Assembly: GCF_027409185.1 (NCBI RefSeq) | Contig: NC_084464.1 | Location: 47,963,095 to 48,027,094 of the forward strand | DNA from: Cynocephalus volans | Taxonomy: Eukaryota; Chordata; Mammalia; Dermoptera; Cynocephalidae | DNA: 64,000 nt | Direction of reading: 5' to 3' | Shown here: positions 12,401-24,400 of the stretch, piece by piece | Layout: the number at the start of each line of letters is the position of its first letter | Numbering within the stretch: the stretch's first letter is position 1 | The notes under the pieces: generated by a model | Seen by the model: the letters and a program-made list of their open reading frames with translations, nothing else | Database searches by the model: none | Told to the model about the DNA's origin: nothing | Program-made: the position numbers and the translations under genes

Positions 12401-15400
12401 CCAAGGTACCAATATCCCCCGACAGCCCTCTGGGATGCAGGGTCTCAGCACTGCTGTGCCACCCAAGGGTCCTGGGGACTCTCAGGGACCAGCACCCCCA
12501 TCCAGCCTCCTTCACTTTGTACAAAGTGGTCATCCTGGCCGCATCCATACAGGTGCCAGAGTGAGGGCCAACCAAGTGGGGAAGAACAACTGTTAAATCA
12601 GAGTCAGGGTTCAAGGCTCTTAACCTGAGTATCAAGTGGGTTTGTGACACCCTGAAATTGAATGCAAATGTCTTTCTATACATGTCTGCATTTTCTGGAG
12701 AGAGGAGCCATGGTTTTCATCAGTTTCTCAAAGAGAAGCATGTCTTCAAAAAGCTTGAAGAACCACTGATTTCAGCTTTGAAGGCAGATCTTAGGGTTTC
12801 CCATATAAAGCAGTAAAGCAAAGTAGTCAACAGCACAGAGTCTGGTACCAGGTGTCCTGGGTTCAGATTTTGGCTCTGCTAATCACTATGACCTTGGCAA
12901 GTCTCTTCAACTCCCTGTAAAATGGGAATGATAATTTATCTTCATGCTATACCATTGTTGGAGTCTTAAATGATTTAATTTATATAACATACTTAAAGGA
13001 GCACCTGTAATATAAAATGTGCTCTGTAAATTAGTGATTCCATACTCTGGTTCTTTCTAAATCCCAAACCCTGGCATAGCCACCGGGGAAGTGTGTGTGT
13101 CTCCCATCAGCTTTGTCTCTAAGATGCCCCCAGTCCTAACTGCAAACATTTTCTGCTCAGCTCCTACTCTTTCCTGCTCATCTTCCACACCTCAGAAGGT
13201 TTCTGTCCTCTATACAAAGGGGTCCCCTGTGCTTGCTCCCCCTGAAAGCCCCAGCTCTGAGTGGTTTCTCTCCAGACATCTTCCACACCTGGGGTAAGGC
13301 TGGTGGGGAGATGCAAGGCTGACCCTTCGCTCATACAAACAAGCTACTCGCTTGAGAGCCAGGTCCTACCGTCCCCAAAGGCCCTCCCCAATGCCCCAGG
13401 CCCCAGCTAGAAAAAAGACAGCAGACTGTGTAGGGTTTGCTTAGAGACCTGGAGCCTGGGGTAGAAAACACTCTGGCCACTGTCAGGGGTGAGGAGGCAG
13501 AAGGAGCCCTTGGGCAAGGAAGCTGCTTAGTGAAGGTGGGGGAGGGCTCGGTCCGCCCAGCCCCGGCTCAGAAAGCTGACTGCTGACTTGGAGCTGCAGA
13601 GAAAGGCAGTCTGGGAAGAGGCTTCCTCTGTTGCTTTCAGATTTCTAAAATCTGGGCCCCTTCCTCCTCCTCACAACCCACCTGCTGGGGGGCAGTGATA
13701 GCAGACCCCTCGAGGGTATCTTCCAACATCTGGGCCAACTCCCCACACGCACCCACGGCTGGGGGGCGAGCCCGGGTGGTGTAGTGGGGTGGCCAGGCCA
13801 TGAGCCCAGGACCTCCACTGGCCTGGGTCTGTTGCTTATTATCTTTGGGAGACAACCTGGGTAACCCTCCAGAGGGCGCATTTCCCCATCGCTAAAACAG
13901 AGCAAACCGTTCCTTCCTCCAGGGGAAGGATGGAAGAAATGCGCATGAAGTGCATCACGGAGAGCCTGCTGCAGAGTGGTCCTCAGTGCTGATAATAAAC
14001 CTCACACAGCCCCACTGTGTGCCACACACTAAATGTTTTCCATTTATTAATGATTTAATCTTCAGAACAACCGTATGAGGCAGTACTATTATTATCCCCA
14101 TTTTATAGATAAGTAAACATAAGGCTCAGAGAGAGTGAGGGACTTGCTCAAGTTCACACAGCTAGAGAGTGGTAGGAACAGGATTCAAACCTGGGCAGGC
14201 TGGCTCCAAATCAATAGGAGCTGATGTAATCACTAATCCATAAGAGGTTAATACTGTGAATGAGGCTGGAACTATGTCCAACCCAGTCTTCGTTCCTGCA
14301 GTTCTCTAACACTCTCAGCACTGTCTCTTACCTTCTTCAGCGCTTACCGTCCCTTCTACCTTGTCAACCCTTCCTGTGGTCTGGGTGGTTCTAGAGTTCA
14401 GGTCGTACAGGTGAGTGTCCCTGACCTATGCCTCTGCCCCACCCCCACCCCTACCTCCAGCCCCAAACACATACACACCACACATCCAGTCCTGGACCCT
14501 CCTGTGATTTCTGTAAAAAAAAGTTGATTGACAAGTTGACCTTAAGATTTTAGAGCTGGAAGGAACCAAATCCTTTCAATAGACCAAGGAGAATACAGAG
14601 GCGGGGAACGGGGGAGGGGGTGCTCTGACCAAGATCACACTGATCAGGAAGATCACACTTCTGATCAGGAAGTGGTGGGGACAGGGGCCCAGGTCAGCCG
14701 GGCCCCAGCCCTGAGCCCCAGCCCTGAGCAGCACCCTAGTTCTCCCAGAGCGTGCCAATGCAGCTTCTTTCCTCCATCAAATCCTCCTCCTCCTTCCACT
14801 TTGTATCGTGACTTCTCATCTCCAAAACACTTCCACACACCCACGATCTCATATAATCCCCCCAATGACCCCGTGGAGATGATATTATTACCATCCCCAT
14901 TTTACAGATGAAGGATGGGGCTCCAGGAGGCAGAAGCCCCCCACGCCACCCACTGGCCCCCAGCAGGTGTGGGGAGGGAGCACTGGGGCCCCCAGGAGTG
15001 AGGAAAGCACAGTGTCCTACGGTGTTGGCTGCGGCGTCGGTGCCTCAGTAATGAGTGGGTGGCTCTCTGCAAGTCTGAACAATCCTAATGGCCCTTGATT
15101 TAGGCAGGTCTTGCCTTTTTACAGATTACAGCTGACTGGAGCTTCGGAGACACCCTCCCCCTCCCCCCACAGCTGCGAAGACCCCAGTGACTGTGCCCAG
15201 CCAGCCGGGACAGAGGTGGCCAGAGCTGACAGACTACTCTTACCTCCCAAGCTGCTCACCCTTCCCCAGCCAGAGCTCCCCCTATAATTTCTATATTATT
15301 GATGGCTCCTTAATTGGGGATTCTAAAAGCCTGGCTGCAGAGCCCAGCCTTGGCCCTTCATGAATCATGTTCACCAGGATTAAAATTAGAGGCCAGAAAG

Positions 15401-18400
15401 CTATCTGACTCAAAGAGAAACAGGAAAAGGGAATGTGCTTTCCAAGGTGGGCCCTGGGCCGGGGTGGGTGCCCAGTGGTTGCGGAGGAGAATGACCTGAG
15501 GTCTGGGCACTGGCGAAGAGAGCCTGGGGGTGGGGAGGGGCATGGAGGACCGGGTCCCATCCCAGGCCTGCCACCATCTTCAGTTTGGAAAGTTCTCTCG
15601 GGTTTGCTCTCTGGAGGAGTCCAGAATTCTGTGGCCACCCCCTCCTTGTACACTGAGGAAAACCAGGCCCAGAGAGAGGAAGGGGCTTGCCTAGAGTCAC
15701 ACAGAGTGAGCCACGACATCTGCACTTTGTGTTTCTTTAGACTTGCGACCTCCCAGACCACTGCCTGTGTTGTTATGGCCTCTAGGTGTGGAAGGGCAGA
15801 GGTGGAGAAGGGGGCCTGAGTGAGGGGACCCGAGGCTTGAAAGGCCTCCTCATTCTCACACCTGGACAGAGAAGTTTCCTATCTAGTCCCGCAGGCCATC
15901 AGCAGCACTTTCTGCCAAAGAGCTTAGTTCCTAATTAGCTATTGTTCCAGATAATCTGTTAAATCATCCCAGTTCCTTGGGGAATGGCCCTTTTACTGAG
16001 GAGCCCGGCTGCCAAGCTGCCAGCAAAACACTCTCTGCCACCTTGTTCCCACCACAACCCCCCAGCCCTGGGTCTAGCAGCAGAAGATGGGGAGAACAAG
16101 CCCCACCCTAAAGGCAGCAGGAGCGTCACCGAGGGACCTGGGACCACTTGTCCCCCAGCTCACCCCAAAGTATCTATAGCTCCTACCAAATGGCATCACA
16201 GTGTCTAAAATGATACCATCAGTGGTTCCTTGCTCCAGGTAAAGCGCCGGTTTCTTAGGGCTTCTTATGAGAGAAGAGCCATTTTTGAGCTTTTTCTGCA
16301 CGCCAGGCACTTCACATGAATAAGCTCATTTAATCCTCACAGCAGGCTTGTGAGCCTGAGCACTTGCCTAAGATGCCCCAGCCGGGCAGGTGGTGGGCCC
16401 ATTTTTGAACTTGACTTTGGAGCCCACACTCTCAACAGCTCAGCCACAACTATGAAAGTGCACCTGGACACTAACAGCCAAGAGTAAATAGATGTATCAG
16501 CCACCAAGGGACCTGGCCTAAAACCACCAGGTTTACTAGAAATGCAAACTCCTTTCTTCAAATGAAATCTTAGGCTCATGTCTAATGTATTTCACAGAAA
16601 TAATGAACATCTCTGGTTGAAGGGGGCAAGGGAGGCAGGGGCCTTACACACATTCACAGGAGGTCCCTGAGGCACCACCACCAAACCCTGGGGATAGATA
16701 AAACCACTTTGAACATCAGTGGCCTGGGCAGATGAGAGGACCAGGGATCAAAGGACCACACAGTAACTTTCTAGCTGAGTTGCTGGGTGAAGCAAGGACC
16801 CCTGTGAGCCTCACCATGGATGAGACCCAAGGGGGAAAAAGGGGGTGCTGCTGATGTGGAGACTGTACAGGGGAGCAGGCATGTCAGGCATCCTCTTATT
16901 TGAGGAGGGCAGGAAAGGGGACAGAACCTCTTCGTAGCTTTGTTTGATGGTATTGCATAATAATAATAATATTTACAAGTATTGAGCACAGCCAGACATT
17001 GTGCTAAGTGATTCTGTCATTTAGTTAACACAACCCAATGAACAGGCATCAGGATTTCATTTTACTGATGAAAAAATCTAAGGTGCAGAGAGGTTAAGGG
17101 AAGTAGTGAGTTAAGATTTGAAAGTACATCCATGACAGTGCCTCATTGTGCCAAAGCAGATTTTAAAGCCCTAACCCCAAGACTAAATAGGTGTCCATAG
17201 ACCTATCTGGTCCCAAAGCAAAGCCTTGGTCTTGGACTGCCTCCTCCTCATGATGGGGAGTCAGGGCCCTGAAAACTCAGTTGCATGATGGCAGCAAAGA
17301 CCACTAAAGGTTTTCCAAGGGATCCAAGGCTCAGGAGGGACCTATCTTGGCAGAGGAAGACCCTCCTCTGCAAAACGGGGAGAGTCCAGAAAGCCAACCC
17401 AAAGTTGGCTTTGGAGTCCACCTCTTAGAGAGGTCTGTCTCCTGCTTTGTGCTTTAGTAATAATAAAGGTCCATTCATTCCTATAAATCGTTCAATAAAG
17501 GTCAATGAAGCATGACTGGGGTCAGGTCCTGTATTAGTTATCAGAGATCCCAAACTGGGCTCACAGCCTGGTGGGCAGAGGGCCATTTCATTTCGGATTT
17601 AAACTCTTGGCATTGTAGCCAGCTGCCAAAAAAACAAACAAAAAAAAAACTCTTGGCATTGGACAAACTGAATCCCCTCTGTCCCTGCCCATCATGATCT
17701 CATTCCAGGATTGCAAATTGCCTTCTGCTTCTGCCCTTTCCCCTGCAGTGCACTCACACACAGTGGCCAGAGCAATCTTTCTGAAAAAATAAACCAGGCT
17801 GCATCATTCCACCACTCAAAACTCTCAAATAGCTTCCTGTCACACTTAGATCAGTATCCAAACTCCTTACATGGCCTACGAAGCCCTACGGGATCTGTCC
17901 CTGCCAGCTTCTGTGACCATACTGCCCACTGTCTTCATCGTTCACACCAACTCAAACTACGCTAGCCTTCTTTTTGTCCTTTAAATGGACAGAGCTTGTC
18001 CCCACCTCCGGACCTTTGCACTTGCTGTTCCCTCCACCGGGAACACCCTCCCCACCAGGCTCATTCATGGCACCACCCAGTACTCAACTCCAATGTGAAC
18101 AAGGTTGGTTTAGTCCACAGGGTCTCCAATGGTGGCCAGTCCAATTGTGACCGAGAGCTGAGCAATGGCACACTGCAGTTGATATTTCCAGGCATTTTCA
18201 CAAGCACTGCCTTTTAGTCCTACCAAACGTCTCCTAACCCTATTTTACAGATGAATAAGCTGATACTCAGGGAAGAGAAATACCTCTCCTGGGTCACAGA
18301 ATTAGTAAATATTGGAGCTGGGATGGGAGCCCAGGGTTTTAGACATCAGGTTTAGAGCCTCATCTGACAAGGCATTTGACTTATTCATGAGTTTTTTAGG

Positions 18401-21400
18401 GACCAGATGGGGACATATGGAATAGATTGTAATAAAGTTAGGTAGGACATAGGTGGCTGAACAGCCTATGCCAAAGGTCAGCCAGAGAACTGAGATCAAT
18501 CCGAGAAAAGGTCGCTGGTGGTGGCTTCTCATCTGACTCCTTGTCTCCTGTGTGGGTGACTGCAGCTGACCCAGGACCAGGAAGCAGAACCAAGATGCTG
18601 AGTACACAATTGTAATCCAACAAGATCTTCATAAACCATAACAACAGACTGAATCCAACAAATGACACATAATGGGAATAAGCGTAAAATCACACATTTA
18701 GGGTCAAAAACTCACTGCCAAGTCTGAGCTGGGGGAATCCTGTGTAGACGGCAACTCATGTGAGAAAGATACAGAAGTCCCCAAAGTCAATATGAAGTAA
18801 GTAAACACCACCTGCCACAAAGGTCAGTGGGATACTAGAGAGCGTGGATAGATGTATAACCTATAATCCTCAGACACACAGAACGCAGAGACGAAGGGAG
18901 GAACATGATGGTCTAGTTCTAGCTCCTGTGAACAGGGAGCAGCCCTGGGCTGCAGCAGTGCAGAGTGCCGGACACACACTCGGGGAAGAACTTTGTTTCT
19001 TTCTTTTTCCTTAATTTTTTTTTTTTTACGTGAATTTTTTAAAATTTTATTTTAACTTCTTGATATACATTGTAGTTGATTTTCATGATCCTTTACCTGT
19101 TCCTCTTTCACGAGGAAGAACTTTGACAAATGAACACATATGTGCTCCAGGGGCAGTGCCCGGGTTGGTAGAGGGATGGGAAATAATGACACAAACAGCC
19201 TCAGTTTCTTCCCCTGCAAAATGGGGCAACAATAATAATAATATCCCCTTCATAGGGTTGTTGTGAGGATTAAATGAGTTAATACATGTACTTAGAACGG
19301 TGCCTGGGGAAAAAAATTAAAAAGAAATAAAAAGCAAAAATAAAAAAAGAAGAATAAAATAAAAAAGAACAGTGTCTGGCACATTACTGTTACATAAGTG
19401 TTTGCTATTACTATTATTATTGTTATTATTGTTCTTATGATCACCTCCCTGAGTTGAAAGTGAGCTCCTCGGGTAGCAGACAGTGTCTGGTCCCCCTCTG
19501 CACCCCCAGCATTCACCCCCTGGAACACAGCAGGTACCTGCTATGGTCTGAATGTTTGTTGTTTGTGCCCACTTCTCCCCCCCAATTCATACATTGAAAC
19601 CCTAATCCCCAGTGTGATGGTATTTATAGGTGGGGCCTTTGGGAGGTGATTAGGCATGAGGTCAGGGCCTGTGAATGGGATTAGCAGTCTTATAAAAGAG
19701 GCCTGAGGGAACTCGTTCGTCCCTTCCACCATGTGTGAGGACACCGCAAGAAGAAATGGGCCCTCATCAGACATTGAATCTGCTGGCACCTTGATGGACT
19801 TCCCAGAGTCTAGAACTATGAGAAATAAATCTCTGTTGTTTACAAGCTATCCAGTTTATGAGATTTTTGTTATAGCAGCCTGTACAGTCTAAGACAATAC
19901 CCAACACACGCTCATTGAATCAAGGTCACACAGAAACACACATCAAGTTGCCCCGAGGAAGGTCCTTCCTAATGTTTAGAAATGAATTATCATTCCCAGC
20001 TGTTGTTAAAGTGTTAAACAAGCTGCGGTTGCTCAAAAATAGACTGAGAGCTCTCTGGCACAGATGCGTGGGCGTGGTGGCTGGGTCCACATGCGTCGTG
20101 ATCAGCAGGACACCCTAAGATTCCATGATTCTCACCTCCTCCTTTCCAAGGGGCCCTCAGGCAGGACAGTTTCCTGGTGAGGGAGGAGAAGGCGCCACCA
20201 CTTTTCAAATGCTGAACGAAGAGGAGCTCCGTATTATGTCCCTCTTCCCAGCAGGCGTGTGTCTGGGATTCTTCCCACCTGGCCATCCTGCCTTCCCCAG
20301 GACATGCAGAAGGCCCTGGCAGGCCTTGATGCAAATAGTGCTCGATTTTCTGGGCTAAAATTACATCTTGAGTCAATTTTCATAAAATGTGGTGACAGAT
20401 TTAGGTGCTGGGAAGATGGAGCTTTCTCAGAAGGCATAAAAATGACCCAAACAGTTAAAATCAGCTGAAAACTGGCAGCCAGAGGCCACGAGAGCGGCTT
20501 TCATCCTTCCCAGGCTTGGCTCATCTGCAGCCTTGTACAAACCCCAGGCCTGGGCCCTGCCTGGAGAAACTGCTGTGCCTGCACTTGACTCCCTCTGGCC
20601 ACAGGATTATTATCTCTCAGCCAAGATTCTGGTGACAAAGAGGCAGCCTGCTCCCGAGGGACAATGAACTAGCTGGTGGAGTGGTGGGAACTGGCTCCTG
20701 TTTACTCCCAAGGGCAGTCTTCCACCCCAGGGGCAGTTACATAGAGATGGAACTGAATTTTTCTTCAAAGTCTCTATTCCTAATACTTTCCTCTGTGGGT
20801 CACACAGAGAATCAGACAAGGAAATAGGGCCCCCTCGCATCCCCAGTAAGTTTAAGTGCATCTTCCCTTCTCCAGAAATAGCTTGAAACCTGTGCCCCAG
20901 GCTAAGCTCTGCCACCTTCACCCCTGGAATCTGGGCGCCGGTCCTGATTGCTTCTTGTAAACAGGGTCAGCCTCTCTGCTCTCTAGGGACCCTCCTGCTC
21001 TGACATTCTGACCCTATGCCTCCATCTGTCCTCACCCTGACATCCACGGACTCCCTTTAGTTGACTCTTCCTGTATCTTGCCAGCCTCACACTCTGAATG
21101 CTGGTCACGCTTATCCGCTCACTGTCCATACTGCATGGTCTCCTTCTGCCCCTCTGGTTCCACTCTCAGCCTTTCTCCTCACTGCTCTGTGCCTGGGAGG
21201 CTGACCTGAGTGGACTGCATCAGTGGTCCCCTGGCCCTAGGTCTTCTAGTGAGGTTCCACCAGTGGGAGGCACCGGCAGATCAGAGGGTGGGAAGAGAAT
21301 GAGGTTCCACTGAGAGCCCCAGCTCCTGCCCAGAGCCCACTTGAGGGTCCAGAAACCACTCCTCCTCTCAACTGAGTAGTAATGGCTCCCCACTATTGCC

Positions 21401-24400
21401 ACTCCTGGGATTCACCATCCCTCACTGGTTTCCTTAAGCCCCACCTACCCTCTTATTACATCCCCCAACTATGCAGGACCTGGGCTGACCTGCTCATTCT
21501 GGCTTCCCTCTGTGCCTTTGTGTTACTGTGCCCTTTTGCTAAGTCTCCCAGCTTCAGTGAAACCCAGCTCAACTCAGCTCCTCCAAGGGTCACTCCTACT
21601 GCACTGGGGTCTGGCCCCTGGATTCCAAAACCTGAGCCATTCCCACCCTCTCTATAGGACAAAGAGGTTGAGCCAGATGATTGTAAAGTTCCTTCTGCCC
21701 CACATTCTCCTCTGCTCCATGTCATGTACCCCTTAGCCAGATGGCTTATGTTTGGGTTCAAATTCCATTTAAAAAATTCCAAATGACCTGTCAAAATGCT
21801 TTAGCTGAGTGCAGCATTCCTGCTGTAACTTTCCTTCCCCCTAACTCATTTTATTCCATCTATACATCCTTCTCGCCATTTCCTGTTAGGATTATTCCCG
21901 CACATGCGTCTCCCCTTGCAGGCTGCGAACACCCTAGTTCTGGCTCACACTTTCGGTGAAGCTCTATTCTTTTAACCAGCATCCCTCTTTTCTCAGTCCC
22001 TGGTACGTTGCTGGCACCTCATAAAAGCTTAGTGTGGCAAATATTGACTGACATGGAGGAGTGGCCAGCCAGGCTCCAGGCACTTTGGATGATGTTGTGC
22101 AATGACTGGTATTTACTGAGCACTGACTATGCACCAGGTACTTTACCTCCATCACCTTGTTTTGCCCTCACTACAGGCCTATAAAGTGGGTGTTATCCCC
22201 CTGTCACTTATGTGGAAACTGAGGCACAGAGAAGTCAGGCAACTTACTCTTGGTCCCACCTCCAGAAAGAGCTGGGGTCAGGAGTGAAGCACAGGTGTAT
22301 TCAACACCAAGGCCACCCACCTTCCCTCCACTCCACCCTGCAGGTGCATGTGGTAACAAGATGCAACTTGGACAATAGGGGACCCTGAACCAAATGAAGA
22401 CAAGTCTCAATTACAGAATGTAATTAACGGCTTGCCAAGCAGTGCCCTTCTGAAGAGGCCTTTCCAGATTTTCTTTAATGAATCACTAAGACATTAGCAC
22501 ATTCCCAGTTTCTATGAAGCTTGGCCAAAAGGCCTCAAAAGTAATTAGTTCACTTAAGTAGGCTAAACGTTTCCTAGCAATCTGGTTTACACTTTAATTG
22601 GTTTAGACTCTTAGGGTAAAAAAGTAAACTTTAGCCTAGCCCCTGTGGAAATATTTCCCGTATGTTTTAATGGATAAAATGTCCCCCTTTAGCCACCTGT
22701 TCCCGCCAAGTCTGGGAATTTGGGGGTCGAGCAAGGCAGGTGATGCTCTGGCCAGCCCACCAACGAGGCAGGGAAAGGCTGATAAGCAAGTCTGAGTCAC
22801 TGAAACTTTACTGGCTATTCTCCTCATGTCATCTGGGAGGGCCTCCCTGCCCGTCGGCTCTTAGCATTGGTCGCTTTGTGCACCGTTCCCCTTCCTTCCC
22901 CTTTCCATGGGGACTGAGCCTGTGTCCTGCCCTGCACAGCTGCTTCTGTCCCCTTAGCCACTGGTGCTTCCTTCTTGGAGGCCCCAAGCAGAGCCTCTCT
23001 CCGGAGCCCATGGGCCTCCCTCTCAGGTGTGGGTGGAGATGGGCATGGGGTGGGGCTGCCAAGGCCAAGGGGTCTCAGCTCTGGTCAGATCCCCTCTTGT
23101 CCCATGCCTGTGCCTCTTCTGATCACCAGAGAGAGCAAGCTCAATTTCCGACCCCTCAGGCAGCTGTGATGACCATAGGAAATCACTTTGATTGTGAGGC
23201 TCAGTAAGCTCATCCACCAGAAGGAAACAACATTTTTTCCTCCACCTCTCACCTCAACCTTGTCTTTGCTTGGCCAGACCCTCTTCTCTAAGAGAAAGGA
23301 GGGACAGGAGCCAGGGACTACCAGCACCCCTGCTCCTGACCCAGCTCCCCATCTCTGCACCTGAAAACAATCTCCCATGGGAGCTCAGCGAGGGAGGACT
23401 GAGGCAGAGATGGGAATGAGATGACAGCCGCCACGTCATTGTCAGCCTCTGCAGGCCCAGCTCCCTTTCCCAAGCCATTCACTCCTCTAACAACCACTTA
23501 TTATGCACCTACTGTGTGCTGGGCACTGTTCTAGCTGCTCAAAATGTAGCAGTGAGTAAAGCAGATAAAAGTCTCTGCCGTCACGGAGCTGGCACATGGC
23601 AACCAAGAAAAACAAGTCAACCAGAGTACGGCAGACGGTGAAAAGTGACAGGGAGGAACAAAAGGTGGTTAAGGGAATTAGAAGTGTTGGAGAGGTTGAA
23701 ATGTTAGACTGGTGGCCAGGGAAGTCCGCCACAGGGTGACATCTGAATCAAGATCTGAGAGAAGTATGGAGGGGCCACATGGACATGTGGGGAAGAGCAT
23801 CCCAGGAAGAAGGAACAGCAAGTGAAAAGCCCTGAGGCCAGAGGGGGCTGGTGTGGAGGATGGAGGGGCAAGCCGGGAAAGAAAGCCAGGTCATGTGGGG
23901 CCTGGGGCCATCGCAGGGACCATGGTTCTGTAAGATGGGAGCCACCGGAGGGCTCTGAGCAGAGGAGGGACAGAATTAGACTTGGATTTTAACAGGATCC
24001 CTCTGGCTGAGGGGTGGGGAATAGACTGCAGGTTTCTAGGAGACCCATCCACCTCCCAACATCTCTGTGATGGTTGAAAGTGGGTCCTTCAAGGCAGCCC
24101 TCCCCTCATATGCCCTATCACAAGGGACACAGGCACATGGAGTGGGGTCAGGGCAATGGAAATGAGACAAGGCTGCAAAAGTAGATCATTCTGAATTGGG
24201 GTGGGGCTTAGAAGCCAGGCTAAGGAGGTGGGACTTGATTCAAAGCAGAAGCCAGTCAATCACCTGACTGAAGCCATGCTCATTTTGTCAGAAACCATGG
24301 GAAGGAAGTCTGCTCTGGACAAGACAAGGAGCTAGATGCTGTACAAGTGCCTCTGACCACCAGACAAGGTGGGCACTATGGGCCTGGACTCCCTCTGCCT

